Positions 36,301 to 50,925 of a stretch of 64,000 bases of DNA are shown one piece after another. Positions within the stretch are counted from its first letter, which is position 1, and every line of letters starts with the position of its first letter. This DNA is from Closterium sp. NIES-65 (taxonomy: Eukaryota; Streptophyta; Zygnematophyceae; Desmidiales; Closteriaceae): assembly GCA_948144175.1 (NCBI GenBank), contig CANXME010002488.1:124001-188000 (forward strand). The letters run 5' to 3'. The position numbers and the translations under genes are program-made. Under the pieces are notes generated by a model, which searched no databases, was not told the DNA's origin, and saw nothing but the letters and a program-made list of their open reading frames with translations.

Positions 36301-39300
36301 ATAAGGTTCGAAAGGAATCTAATGCATATGTATATGGAAAGTGGTGCATTGGCCAGGTCGGTCAGTATGGGAACTTAGAGTGCAAATGCCTGGGAGAACG
36401 GAACCGCTCAGATCTCGCATAATACACGGAATCTAGTGGTCTCACTCAAATATAAGGTAGGAAATATATTCATCTAGTGAACGTAAGGGTTTGAAAGGTA
36501 ACTAACGCACATGTGTAGAGAAAATGGTGCATCGGCCAGTCTGGCCGACATTTCGCACTCATAGTGCAGGTGGGGCCAGGGAGAACGGAAACGCTCGTTT
36601 CTCAAAAAGTAGAGGGAATCTAACGGTCTCACTCGATCAGAAGGTGGGAAATATATAAATCTAGTCAGCTAAAAAGGTTTGAAATGTATTCAACGCACAT
36701 GTATAGAGAAAATGGTGCATTGGCCAGGTCGGTCAGTATGGAAACTTAGAGTGCAAATGCCAGGGAGAACGGAAGCGCTCAGATCTCGCATAGTACGCGG
36801 AATCAAGTGGTCTCACTCAAATAGAGAGTAGGAAATATATTCATCTAGTGAACGTAAGGGTTTGAAAGGTAACTAACGCACATGTGTAGAGAAAATGGTG
36901 TATCAGCCAGTCTGGCCGGCATTTCGCACTTATAGTGCAAGTAGGGCCAAGGAGAACGGAAACGCTCATTTCTCAAAAAGTAGAGGGAATCTAGCGGTCT
37001 CACTCGATCAGAAGGTGGGAAATATATAAATCTAGTGAGCTAATAAGGTTCGAAAGAAATCTAATGCATATGTATATGGAAAATGGTGCATTGGCCAGGT
37101 CGGTCAGTATGGGAACTTGAGTGCAAATGCCAGGGAGAACGGAAGCGCTCAGATCTCGCATAGTACACGAAATCTAGTGGTCTCACTCAAATAGAAGGTA
37201 TGAAATAAATTCATCTAGTGAACGTAAGGGTTTGAAAGGTAACTAACGCACATGTGTAGAGAAAATAGTGCATCGGCCAGTCTGGCCGGCATTTCGCACT
37301 AATGGTGCAAGTAGGGCCAAGGAGAACGGAAACGCTCATTTCACAAAAAGTAAAGGGAATCTAGCGGTCTCACTCGATCAGAAGGTGGGAAATATATAAA
37401 TCTAGTGAGCTAATAAGGTTCAAAAGGAATCTAATGCATATGTATATGGAAAATGGTGCATTGTCCAGGTCGGTCAGTATGGGAACTTAGAGTGCAAATG
37501 CCAGGGAGAACGGAAGCGCTCAGATCTCGCATAGTACACGGAATCTAGTGGTCTCACTCAAATAGAAGGTAGGAAATAAATTCATCTAGTGAAAGTAAGG
37601 GTTTGAAAGGTAACTAACGCACATGTGTAGAGAAAATGGTGCATCGGCCAGTCTGGCCGGCATTTCGCACTTATAGTGCAACTAGGGCCAAGGAGAACGG
37701 AAACGCTCATTTCTCAAAAAGTAAAGGGAATCTAGCGGTCTCACTCGATCAGAAGGTGGGAAATATACAAATCTAGTGAGCTAATAAGGTTCAAAAGGAA
37801 TCTAATGCATATGTATATGGAAAATGGTGCATTGGCCAGGTCGGTCAGTATGGGAACTTAGAGTGCAAATGCCAGGGAGAACGGAAGCGCACAGATCTCG
37901 CATAGTACACGGAATCTAGTGGTCTCACTCAAAAAGAATGTAGGAAATGAATTCATCTAGTGAACGTAAGGGTTTGAAAGGTAACTAACGCACATGTGTA
38001 GAGAAAATGGTGCATCGGCCAGTCTGGCCGGCATTTCGCACTTATAGTGCAAGTAGGGCCAAGGAGAACGGAAACGCTCATTTCTCAAAAAGTAGAGGGA
38101 ATCTAGCGGTCTCACTCGATCAGAAGGTGGGAAATATATAAATCTAGTGAGCTAATAAGGTTCGAAAGAAATCTAATGCATATGTATATGGAAAATGGTG
38201 CATTGGCCAGGTCGGTCAGTATGGGAACTTGAGTGCAAATGCCAGGGAGAACGGAAGCGCTCAGATCTCGCATAGTACACGAAATCTAGTGGTCTCACTC
38301 AAATAGAAGGTATGAAATAAATTCATCTAGTGAACGTAAGGGTTTGGAAGGTAACTAACGCACATGTGTAGAGAAAATAGTGCATCGGCCAGTCTGGCCG
38401 GCATTTCGCACTAATGGTGCAAGTAGGGCCAAGGAGAACGGAAACGCTCATTTCACAAAAAGTAAAGGGAATCTAGCGGTCTCACTCGATCAGAAGGTGG
38501 GAAATATATAAATCTAGTGAGCTAATAAGGTTCAAAAGGAATCTAATGCATATGTATATGGAAAATGGTGCATTGTCCAGGTCGGTCAGTATGGGAACTT
38601 AGAGTGCAAATGCCAGGGAGAACGGAAGCGCTCAGATCTCGCATAGTACACGGAATCTAGTGGTCTCACTCAAATAGAAGGTAGGAAATAAATTCATCTA
38701 GTGAAAGTAAGGGTTTGAAAGGTAACTAACGCACATGTGTAGAGAAAATGGTGCATCGGCCAGTCTGGCCGGCATTTCGCACTTATAGTGCAACTAGGGC
38801 CAAGGAGAACGGAAACGCTCATTTCTCAAAAAGTAAAGGGAATCTAGCGGTCTCACTCAATCAGAAGGTGGGAAATATACAAATCTAGTGAGCTAATAAG
38901 GTTCAAAAGGAATCTAATGCATATGTATATGGAAAATGGTGCATTGGCCAGGTCGGTCAGTATGGGAACTTAGACTGCAAATGCCAGGGAGAACGGAAGC
39001 GCACAGATCTCGCATAGTACACGGAATCTAGTGGTCTCACTCAAAAAGAATGTAGGAAATGAATTCATCTAGTGAACGTAAGGGTTTGAAAGGTAACTAA
39101 CGCACATGTGTAGAGAAAATGGTGCATCGGCCAGTCTGGCCGGCATTTCGCACTTATAGTGCAACTAGGGCCAAGGAGAACGAAAACGCTCATTTCTCAA
39201 AAAGTAAAGGGAATCTAGCGGTCTCACTCGATCAGAAGGTGGGAAATATATAAATCTAGTGAGCTAATAAGGTTCAAAAGGAATCTAATGCATATGTATA

Positions 39301-39640
39301 TGGAAAATGGTGCATTGGCCAGGTCGGTCAGTATGGGAACTTAGAGTGCAAATGCCAGGGAGAACGGAAGCGCTCAGATCTCGCATAGTACACGGAATCT
39401 AGTGGTCTCACTCAAATAGAATGTAGGAAATAAATTCATCTAGTGAACGTAAGGGTTTGAAAGGTAACTAACGCACATGTGTAGAGAAAATGGTGCATCG
39501 GCCAGTCTGGCCGGCATTTCGCACTTATGGTGCAAGTAGGGCCAAGGAGAACGGAAACACTCATTTCTCAAAAAGTAAAGGGAACCTACCAGTCTCACTT
39601 GATCAGAAGGTGGGAAATATAAAAATCTAGCGAGCTAATA
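33331..39640 (-). repeat. 6.3-kb satellite segment repeated from 39,640 onward
   Basis: The markers that follow the minisatellite junction appear a second time about 6306 bp (17 dimers) further on. Examples are GGAGGCGCTCAG with TAGTGATCTCACTC near 33,440 and 39,737, AACCCTCATTTCT near 33,622 and 39,926, and CCAGGTAGGTCAGTATGCG near 33,757 and 40,063. Coordinate sums with the left arm are about 45,715 for the first copy and about 52,010 for the second. The second copy has local insertions and losses of whole dimers between 40 and 42.6 kb. Confidence 0.75.
36910..39130 (-). repeat. 1112-bp tandem duplication (3 dimers) in the satellite
   Basis: A three-dimer block is present twice in direct order. 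Markers: CTTGAGTGC at 37,116 and 38,228, GCATTGTCCAGG near 37,459 and 38,572, and AAAAAGAATGTAGGAAATGA near 37,931 and 39,043. Copies are almost identical, so the event is recent relative to the array. Edges are estimated. Confidence 0.8.
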
Positions 39641-42600
39641 AGGTTCGAAAGGAATCTAATGCATATGTATATGGAAAATGGTGCATTGGCCAGGTCGGTC
39701 AGTATGGGAACTTAGAGTGCAAATGCCAGGGAGAACGGAGGCGCTCAGATCTCGCATAGTACACGGAATCTAGTGATCTCACTCAAATAGAAGGTAGGAA
39801 ATAAATTCATCTAGTGAATGTAAGGGTTTGAAAGGTAACTAACGCACATGTGTAGAGAAAATGGTGCATCGGCCAGTCTGGCCGGCATTTCGCACTTATA
39901 GTGCAAGTAGGGCCAAGGAGAACGGAAACCCTCATTTCTAAAAAAGTCAAGGGAATCTAGCGGTCTCACTCGATCAGAAGGTGGGAAATATATAAATCTA
40001 GTGAGCTAATAAGGTTCGGAAGGAATCCAATGCATATGTATATGGAAAGTGGTGCATTGGCCAGGTAGGTCAGTATGCGAACTTAGAGTGCAAATGCCTG
40101 GGAGAACGGAACCGCTCAGATCTCGCATAATACACGGAATCTAGTGGTCTCACTCAAATATAAGGTAGGAAATATATTCATCTAGTGAACGTAAGGGTTT
40201 GAAAGGTAACTAACGCACATGTGTAGAGAAAATGGTGCATCGGCCAGTCTGGCCGGCATTTCGCACTCATAGTGCAGGTGGGGCCAGGGAGAACGGAAAC
40301 GCTCGTTTCTCAAAAAGTAGAGGGAATCTAACGGTCTCACTCGATCAGAAGGTGGGAAATATGTAAATCTAGTCAGCTAAAAAGGTTTGAAATGTATTCA
40401 ACTCACATGTATAGAGAAAATGGTGCATTGGCCAGGTCGGTCAGTATGGGAACTTAGAGTGCAAGTGCCAGGGAGAACGGAGGCGCTCAGATCTCGCATA
40501 GTACACGGAATCTAGTGATCTCACTCAAATAGAAGGTAGGAAATAAATTCATCTAGTGAACGTAAGGGTTTGAAAGGTAACTAACGCACATGTGTAGAGA
40601 AAATGGTGCATCGGCCAGTCTGGCCGGCATTTCGCACTTATAGTGCAAGCAGGGCCAAGGAGAACGGAAACGCTCATTTCTCAAAAAGTAAAGGGAATCT
40701 AGCGGTCTCACTCGATCAGAAGGTGGGAAATATATGAATCTAGTGAGCCAATATGGTTCGAAAGGAATCTAATGCATATGTATATGGAAAATGGTGCATT
40801 GGCCAGGTCGGTCAGTATGGGAACTTAGAGTGCAAATGCCTGGGAGAACGGAACCGCTCAGATCTCGCATAATACACGGAATCTAGTGGTCTCACTCAAA
40901 TATAAGGTAGGAAATATATTCATCTAGTGAACGTAAGGGTTTGAAAGGTAACTAACGCACATGTGTAGAGAAAATGGTGCATCGGCCAGTCTGGCCGGCA
41001 GTTCTCACATATGGTGCAAGTAGGGCCAAGGAGAACGGAAACGCTCATTTCTCAAAAAGTAAAGGGAATCTAGCGGTCTCACTCGATCAGAAGGTGGGAA
41101 ATATATAAATCTAGTGAGCTAATAAGGTTCGAAAGGAATCTAATGCATATGTATATGGAAAATGGTGCATTGGCCAGGTCGGTCAGTATGGGAACTTAGA
41201 GTGCAAATGCCAGGGAGAACGGAAGCGCTCATATCTCGCATAGTACGCGGAATCAAGTGGTCTCACTCAAATAGAAGGTAGGAAATAAATTCATCTAGTG
41301 AACGTAAGGGTTTGAAAGGTAACTAACGCACATGTGTAGGGAAAATGGTGCATCGGCTAGTCTGGCCGGCAGTTCTCACATATGGTGCAAGTAGGGCCAA
41401 GGAGAACGGAAACGCTCATTTCTCAAAAAGTAAAGGGAATCTAGCGGTCTCACTTGATCAGAAGGTGGGAAATATATAAATCTAGTGAGCTAATAAGGTT
41501 CGAAAGGAATCTAATGCATATGTATATGGAAAATGGTGCATTGGCCAGGTCGGTCAGTATGGGAACTTAGAGTGCAAATGCCAAGGAGAACGGAAGCGCT
41601 CATATCTCGCATAGTACACGGAATCTAGTGGTCTCACTCAAATAGAAGGTAGGAAATAAATTCATCTAGTGAAAGTAAGGGTTTGAAAGGTAACTAACGC
41701 ACATGTGTAGAGAAAATGGTGCATCGGCCAGTCTGGCCGGCATTTCGCACTTATAGTGCAAGTAGGGCCAAGGAGAACAGAAACGCTTATTTCTCAAAAA
41801 GTAAAGGGAATCTAGCGGTCTCACTCGATCAGAAGGTGGGAAATATATGAATCTAGTGAGCCAATAAGGTTCGAAAGGAATCTAATGCATATGTATATGG
41901 AAAATGGTGCCTTGGCCAGGTCGGTCAGTATGGGAACTTAGAGTGCAAATGCCTGGGAGAACGGAACCGCTCAGATCTCGCAAAATAACACGGAATCTAG
42001 TGGTCTCACTCAAATATAAGGTAGGAAATATATTCATCTAGTGAACGTAAGGGTTTGAAAGGTAACTAACGCACATGTGTAGAGAAAATGGTGCATCGGC
42101 CAGTCTGGCCGGCATTTCGCACTCATAGTGCAGGTGGGGCCAGGGAGAACGGAAACGCTCGTTTCTCAAAAAGTAGAGGGAATCTAACGGTCTCACTCGA
42201 TCAGAAGGTGGGAAATATATAAATCTAGTCAGCTAAAAAGGTTTGAAATGTATTCAAGACACATGTATAGAGAAAATGGTGCATTGGCCAGGTCGGTCAG
42301 TATCGGAACTTAAAATGCAAATGCCAGGGAGAACGGAAGCGCTCAGATCTCGCATAGTACATGGAATCAAGTGGTCTCACTCAAATAGAAAGTAGGAAGT
42401 ATATTCATCTAGTGAACGTAAGGGTTTGAAAGGTAACTAGCGCACATGTGTAGAGAAAATGGTGCATCGGCCAGTCTGGCCGGCATTTCGCACTTATAGT
42501 GCAAGTAGGTCCAAGGAGAACGGAAACGCTCATTTCTCAAAAAGTAAAGGGAATCTAGCGGTCTCACTCGATCAGAAGGTGGGAAATATATAAATCTAGT

Positions 42601-45600
42601 GAGCTTATAAGGTTCGGAAGGAATCTAATGCATATGTATATGGAAAGTGGTGCATTGGCCAGGTCGGTCAGTATGGGAACTTAGAGTGCAAATGCCTGGG
42701 AGAACGGAACCGCTCAGATCTCGCATAATACACGGAATCTAGTGGTCTCACTCAAATATAAGGTAGGAAATATATTCATCTAGTGAACGTAAGGGTTTGA
42801 AAGGTAACTAACGCACATGTGTAGAGAAAATGGTGCATCGGCCAGTCTGGCCGGCATTTTGCACTCATAGTGCAGGTGGGGCCAGGGAGAACGGAAACGC
42901 TCGTTTCTCAAAAAGTAGAGGGAATCTAACGGTCTCACTCGATCAGAAGGTGGGAAATATATAAATCTAGTCAGCTAAAAAGGTTTGAAATGTATTCAAC
43001 GCACATGTATAGAGAAAATGGTGCATTGGCCAGGTCGATCAGTATGGGAACTTAGAGTGCAAATGCCAGGGAGAACGGAAGCGCTCAGATCTCGCATAGT
43101 ACACGGAATCAAGTGGTCTCACTCAAATAGAAAGTGGGAAATATATTCATCTAGTGAACGTAAGGGTTTGAAAGGTAACTAACGCACATGTGTAGAGAAA
43201 ATGGTGCATCGGCCAGTCTGGCCGGCATTTCGCACTTATAGTGCAAGTAGGGCCAAGGAGAACGGAAACGCTCATTTCTCAAAAAGTAGAGGGAATCTAG
43301 CGGTCTCACTCGACCAGAAGGTGGGAAATATATAAATCTAGTGAGCTAATAAGGTTCGAAAGAAATCTAATGCATATGTATATGGAAAATGGTGCATTGG
43401 CCAGGTCGGTCAGTATGGGAACTTGAGTGCAAATGCCAGGGAGAACGGAAGCGCTCAGATCTCGCATAGTACACGAAATCTAGTGGTCTCACTCAAATAG
43501 AAGGTATGAAAAAAATTCATCTAGTGAACGTAAGGGTTTGAAAGGTAACTAACGCACATGTGTAGAGAAAATAGTGCATCGGCCAGTCTGGCCGGCATTT
43601 CGCACTTATGGTGCAAGTAGGGCCAAGGAGAACGGAAACGCTCATTTCACAAAAAGTAAAGGGAATCTAGCGGTCTCACTCGATCAGAAGGTGTGAAATA
43701 TATAAATCTAGTGAGCTAATAAGGTTCGAAAGGAATCTAATGCATATGTATATGGAAAATGGTGCATTGGCCAGGTCGGTCAGTATGGGAACTCAGAGTG
43801 CAAATGCCAGGGAGAACGGAAGCGCTCAGATCTCGCATAGTACACGGAATCTAGTGGTCTCACTCAAATAGATAGTAGGAAATAAATTCATCTAGTGAAC
43901 GTAAGGGTTTGAAAGGTAACTAACGCACATGTGTAGAGAAAATGGTGCATCGGCCAGTCTGGCCGGCATTTCGCACTTATAGTGCAAGTAGGGCCAAGGA
44001 GAACGGAAACGCTTATTTCTCAAAAAGTAAAGGGAATCTAGCGGTCTCACTCGATTAGAAGGTGGGAAATATATAAATCTAGTGAGCTAATAAGGTTCGG
44101 AAGGAATCTAATGCATATGTATATGGAAAGTTGTGCATTGGCCAGGTCGGTCAGTATGGGAACGTAGAGTGCAAATGCCTTGGAGAACGGAACCGCTCAG
44201 ATCTCGCATAATACACGGAATCTAGTGGTCTCACTCAAATATAAGGTAGGAAATATATTCATCTAGTGAACGTAAGGGTTTGAAAGGTAAATAACGCACA
44301 TGTGTAGAGAAAATGGTGCATCGGTCAGTCTGGCCGGCATTTCGCACTCATAGTGCAGGTGGGGCCAGGGAGAACGGAAACGCTCGTTTCTCAAAAAATA
44401 GAGGGAATCTAACGGTCTCACTCGATCAGAAGGTGGGAAATATATAAATCTAGTCAGCTAAAAAGGTTTGAAATGTATTCAATGCACATGTATAGAGAAA
44501 ATGGTGCATTGGCCAGGTCGGTCAGTATCGGAACTTAAAATGCAAATGCCAGGGAGAACGGAAGCGCTCAGATCTCGCATAGTACACGGAATCAAGTGGT
44601 CTCACTCAAATAGAAAGTAGGAAATATATTCATCTAGTGAACTTGAGGGTTTGAAAGGTAACTAACGCACATGTGTAGAGAAAATGGTGCATCGGCCAGT
44701 CTGGCCGGCATTTCGCACTCATAAAGCAGGTGGGGCCAGGGAGAACGGAAACGCTCGTTTCTCAAAAAGTAGAGGGAATCTAACGGTCTCACTCGATCAG
44801 AAGGTGGGAAATATATAAATCTAGTCAGCTAAAAAGGTTTGAAATGTATTCAACGCACATGTATAGAGAAAATGGTGCATTGGCAAGGTCGGTCAGTATC
44901 GGAACTTAAAATGCAAATGCCAGGGAGAACGGAAGCGCTCAGATCTCGCATAGTACACGGAATCAAGTGGTCTCACTCAAATAGATAGTAGGAAATATAT
45001 ACATCTAGTGAACGTAAGGGTTTGAAAGGTAACTAACGCACATGTGTAGAGAAAATTGTGCATCGGCCAGTCTGGCCGGCATTTCGCACTTATAGTGCAA
45101 CTAGGGCCAAGGAGAACGGAAACGCTCATTTCTCAAAAAGTAAAGGGAATCTAGTGGTCTCACTCAATCAGAAGGTGGGAAATATATAAATCTAGTGAGC
45201 TAATAAGGTTTGAAAGGAATCTAATGCATATGTATATGGAAAATGGTGCATTGGCCAGGTCGGTCAGTATGGGAACTTAGAGTGCAAATGCCAGGGAGAA
45301 CGGAAGCGCTCAGATCTCGCATAGTACACGGAATCTAGTGGTCTCCCTCAAATAGAAGGTAGGAAATAAATTCATATAGTGAACGTAAGGGTTCGAAAGG
45401 TAACTAACGCACATGTATAGAGAAAATGGTGCATCGGCTAGTCTGGCCGGCATTTCGCACTTATAGTGCAAGTAGGGCCAAGGAGAACGGAAACGGTCAT
45501 TTCTCAAAAAGTAAAGGGAATCTAGCGGTCTCACTCGATCAGAAGGTTCGAAATATATAAATCTAGTGAGCTAATAAGGTTCGAAAGGAATCAAATGCAT

Positions 45601-48600
45601 ATGTATATGGAAAATGGTGCATTGGCCAGGTCGGTCAGTATGGGAACTTAGAGTGCAAATGCCAGGGAGAACAGAAGCGCTCAGATTTCGCATAGTACGC
45701 GGAATCTAGTGGTCTCACTCAAATAGAAGGTAGGAAATAAATTCATCTAGTGAACGTAAGGGTTTGAAAGGTAACTAACGCACATGTGTAGAGAAAATGG
45801 TGCATCGGCCAGTCTGGCCGGCATTTCGCACTCATAGTGCAGGTGGGGCCAGGGAGAACGGAAACGCTCGTTTCTCAAAAAGTAGAGGGAATCTAACGAT
45901 CTCACTCGATCAGAAGGTGGGAAATATATAAATCTAGTCAGCTAAACAGGTTTGAAATGTATTCAACGCACATGTATAGAGAAAATGGTGCATAGGCCAG
46001 GTCGGTCAGTATCGGAACATAAAATGCAAATGCCAGGGAGAACGGAAGCGCTCAGATCTCGCATAGTACGCGGAATCAAGTGGTCTCACTCAAATAGAAA
46101 GTAGGAAATATATTCATCTAGTGAACGTAAGGGTTTGAAAGGTAACTAACGCACATGTGTAGAGAAAATGGTGCATCGGCCAGTTTGGCCGGCATTTCGC
46201 ACTTATAGTGCAAGTAGGGCCAAGGAGAACGGAAACGCTCATTTCTCAAAAAGTAGAGGGAATCTAGCGGTCTCACTCGATCAGAAGGTGGGAAATATAT
46301 AAATCTAGTGAGCTAATAAGGTTTGAAATGAATCTAATGCATATGTATATGGAAAATGGTGCATTGGCCAGGTCGGTCAGTATGGAAACTTGAGTGCAAA
46401 TGCCAAGGAGAACGGAAGCGCTCAGATCTCGCATAGTATACGAAATCTAGTGGTCTCACTCAAATAGAAGGTATGAAATAAATTCATCTAGTGAAAGTAA
46501 GGGTTTGAAAGGTAACTAACGCACATGTGTAGAGAAGATGGTGCATCGGCCAGTCTGGCCGGCATTTCGCACTTATGGTGCAAGTAGGGCCAAGGAGAAC
46601 GGAAACGCTCATTTCACAAAAAGTAAAGGGAATCTAGCGGTCTCACTCGATCAGAAGGTGGGAAATATATAAATCTAGTGAGCTAATAAGGTTTGAAAGG
46701 AATCTAATGCATATGTATATGGAAAATGGTGCATTGGCCAGGTCGGTCAGTATGGGAACTTGGAGTGCAAATGCCAGGGAGAACGGAAGCGCTCATATCT
46801 CGCATAGTACACGGAATCTAGTGGTCTCACTCAAATAGAAGGTAGGAAATAAATTCATCTAGTGAACGTAAGGGTTTGAAAGGTAACTAACGCACATGTG
46901 TAGAGAAAATGGTGCATCGGCCAGTCTGGCCAGCATTTCGCACTTATAGTGCAAGTAGGGCCAAGGAGACCGGAAACGCTCATTTCTCAAAAAGTAAAGG
47001 GAATCTAGCGGTCTCACTCGATCAGAAGGTGGGAAATATATAAATCTAGTGAGCCAATAAGGTTCGAAAGGAATCTAATGCATATGTATATGGAAAATGG
47101 TGCATTGGCCAGGTCGGTCAGTATGGGAACTTAGAGTGCAAATGCCAGGGAGAACGGAAGCGCTCAGATCTCGCATAGTACACGGAATCTAGTGGTCTCA
47201 CTCAAATAGAAGGTAGGAAATAAATTCATCTAGTGAACGTAAGGGTTTGAAAGGTAACTAACGCACATGTGTAGAGAAAATGGTGCATCGGCCAGTCTGG
47301 CCGGCATTTCGCACTTATAGTGCAAGTAGGGCCAAGGAGAACGGAAACGCTTATTTCTCAAAAAGTAAAGGGAATCTAGCGGTCTCACTCGATTAGAAGG
47401 TGGGAAATATATAAATCTAGTGAGCTAATAAGGTTCGGAAGGAATCTAATGCATATGTATATGGAAAGTTGTGCATTGGCCAGGTCGGTCAGTATGGGAA
47501 CGTAGAGTGCAAATGCCTTGGAGAACGGAACCGCTCAGATCTCGCATAATACACGGAATCTAGTGGTCTCACTCAAATATAAGGTAGGAAATATATTCAT
47601 CTAGTGAACGTAAGGGTTTGAAAGGTAACTAACGCACATGTGTAGAGAAAATGGTGCATCGGTCAGTCTGGCCGGCATTTCGCACTCATAGTGCAGGTGG
47701 GGCCAGGGAGAACGGAAACGCTCGTTTCTCAAAAAATAGAGGGAATCTAACGGTCTCACTCGATCAGAAGGTGGGAAATATATAAATCTAGTCAGCTAAA
47801 AAGGTTTGAAATGTATTCAACGCACATGTATAGAGAGAATGGTGCATTGGCCAGGTCAGTCAGTATCGGAACTTAAAATGCAAATGCCAGGGAGAACGGA
47901 AGCCCTCAGATCTCGCATAGTACACGGAATCAAGTGGTCTCACTCAGATAGAAAGTAGGATATATATTCATCTAGTGAACGTGAGGGTTTGAAAGGTAAC
48001 TAACGCACATGTGTAGAGAAAATGGTGCATCGGCCAGTCTGGCCGGCATTTCGCACTCATAAAGCAGGTGGGGCCAGAGAGAACGGAAACGCTCGTTTCT
48101 CAAAACGTAGAGGGAATCTAACGGTCTCACTCGATCAGAAGGTGGGAAATATATAAATCTAGTCAGCTAAAAAGGTTTGAAATGTATCCAACGCACATGT
48201 ATAGAGAAAATGGTGCATTGGCCAGGTCTGTCAGTATCGGAACTTAAAATGCAAATGCCAGGGAGAACGGAAGCGCTCAGATCTCGCATAGTACACGGAA
48301 TCAAGTGGTCTCACTCAAATAGAAGGTAGGAAATAAATTCATCTAGTGAACGTAAGGGTTTGAAAGGTGACTAACACACATGTGTAGAGAAAATTGTGCA
48401 TCGGCCAGTGTGGCCGGCATTTCGCACTTATAGTGCAACTAGGGCCAAGGAGAACGGAAACGCTCATTTCTCAAAAAGTAGAGGGAATCTAGCGGTCTCA
48501 CTCGATCAGAAGGTGGGAAATATATAAATCTAGTGAGCTAATAAGGTTCGAAAGGAATCTAATGCATATGTATATGGAAAATGGTGCATTGGCCAGGTCA

Positions 48601-49479
48601 GTCAGTATGGGAACTTACAGTGCAAATGCCAGGGAGAACGGAAGCGCTCAGATCTCGCATAGTACACGGAATCTAGTGGTCTCACTCAAATAGAAGGTAG
48701 GAAATAAATTCATCTAGTGAACGTAAGGATTTGAAAGGTAACTAACGCACATGTGTAGAGAAAATGGTGCATCGGCCAGTCTGGCCAGCATTTCGCACTT
48801 ATAGTGCAAGTAGGGCCAAGGAGAACGGAAACGCTTATTTCTCAAAAAGTAAAGGGAATCTAGTGGTCTCACTCGATCAGAAGGTGGGAAATATATAAAT
48901 CTAGTGAGCTAATAAGGTTCGAAAGGAATCAAATGCATATGTATATGGAAAATGGTGCATTGGCCAGGTCGGTCAGTATGGGAACTTAGAGTGCAAATGC
49001 CAAGGAGAACGGAAGCGCTCAGATCTCGCATAGTACACAAAATCTAGTGGTTTCACTCAAATAGAAGGTAGGAAATCAATTCATCTAGTGAACGTAAGGG
49101 TTTGAAAGGTAACTAACGCACATGTGTAGAGAAAATGGTGCATCGGCCAGTCTGGCCGTCATTTCACACTTATAGTGCAAGTAGGGCCAAGGAGAACGGA
49201 AACGCTCATTTCTCAAAAAGTAAAGGGAATCTAGCAGTCTCACTCGATCAGAAGGTGGGAAATATATAAATCTAGTGAGCTAATAAGGTTCGGAAGGAAT
49301 GCAATGCATATGTATATAGAAAGTGGTGCATTGGCCAGGTCGGTCAGTATGGGAACTTAGAGTGCAAATGCCAGGGAGAACGGAAGCGCTCAGATTTCGC
49401 ATAGTACGCGGAATCTAGTGGTCTCAATCAAATAGAAGGTAGGAAATAAATTCATATAGTGAACGTAAGGGTTTGAAAG

Positions 49480-50925
49480 GTAAATAACGCACATGTATAG
49501 AGAAAATGGTGCATCGGCTAGTCTGGCCGGCATTTCGCACTTTTAGTGCAAGTAGGGCCAAGGAGAACGGAAACGGTCATTTCTCATAAAGTAAAGGGAA
49601 TCTAGCGGTCTCACTCGATCAGAAGGTTCGAAATATATAAATCTAGTGAGCTAATAAGGTTCGAAAGGAATCAAATGCATATGTATATGGAAAATGGTGC
49701 ATTGGCCAGGTCGGTCAGTATGGGAACTTAGAGTGCAAATGCCAGGGAGAACGGAAGCGCTCAGATTTCGCATAGTACGCAGAATCTAGTGGTCTCACTC
49801 AAATAGAAGGTAGGAAATAAATTCATCTAGTGAACGTAAGGGTTCGAAAGGTAACTAACGCACATGTATAGAGAGAATGGTGCATTGGCTAGTCTGGCCG
49901 GCATTTCGCACTTATAGTGCAAGTAGGGCCAAGGAGAACGGAAACGCTTATTTCTCAAAAAGTAAAGGGAATCTAGCGGTCTCACTCGATCAGAAGGTGG
50001 GAAATATATAAATCTAGTGAGCTAATAAGGTTCGAAAGGAATCAAATGCATATGTATATGGAAAATGGTGCATTGGCCAGGTCGGTCAGTATGGGAACTT
50101 AGAGTGCAAATGCCAGGGAGAACGGAAGCGCTCAGATCTCGCATAGTACACGAAATCTAGTGGTCTCACTCAAATAGAAGGTAGGAAATAAATTCATCTA
50201 GTGAACGTAAGGGTTTGAAAGGTAACTAACGCACATGTATAGAGAAAATGGTGCATCGGCTAGTCTGGCCGGCATTTCGCACTTTTAGTGCAAGTAGGGC
50301 CAAGGAGAACGGAAACGGTCATTTCTCATAAAGTAAAGGGAATCTAGCGGTCTCACTCGATCAGAAGGTTCGAAATATATAAATCTAGTGAGCTAATAAG
50401 GTTCGAAAGGAATCAAATGCATATGTATATGGAAAATGGTGCATTGGCCAGGTCGGTCAGTATGGGAACTTAGAGTGCAAATGCCAGGGAGAACGGAAGC
50501 GCTCAGATTTCGCATAGTACGCAGAATCTAGTGGTCTCACTCAAATAGAAGGTAGGAAATAAATTCATCTAGTGAACGTAAGGGTTCGAAAGGTAACTAA
50601 CGCACATGTATAGAGAGAATGGTGCATTGGCTAGTCTGGCCGGCATTTCGCACTTATAGTGCAAGTAGGGCCAAGGAGAACGGAAACGCTTATTTCTCAA
50701 AAAGTAAAGGGAATCTAGCGGTCTCACTCGATCAGAAGGTGGGAAATATATAAATCTAGTGAGCTAATAAGGTTCGAAAGGAATCAAATGCATATGTATA
50801 TGGAAAATGGTGCATTGGCCAGGTCGGTCAGTATGGGAACTTAGAGTGCAAATGCCAGGGAGAACGGAAGCGCTCAGATCTCGCATAGTACACGAAATCT
50901 AGTGGTCTCACTCAAATAGAAGGTA
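49480..50925 (-). repeat. 742-bp tandem duplication (2 dimers) in the satellite
   Basis: TTTTAGTGCAAG is found at 49,541 and 50,283, TTTCTCATAAAG follows each, and GAGAGAATGGTGCATTGGC occurs near 49,871 and 50,613, each pair 742 bp apart (two dimers). The two copies look nearly identical. Edges are estimated. Confidence 0.8.
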
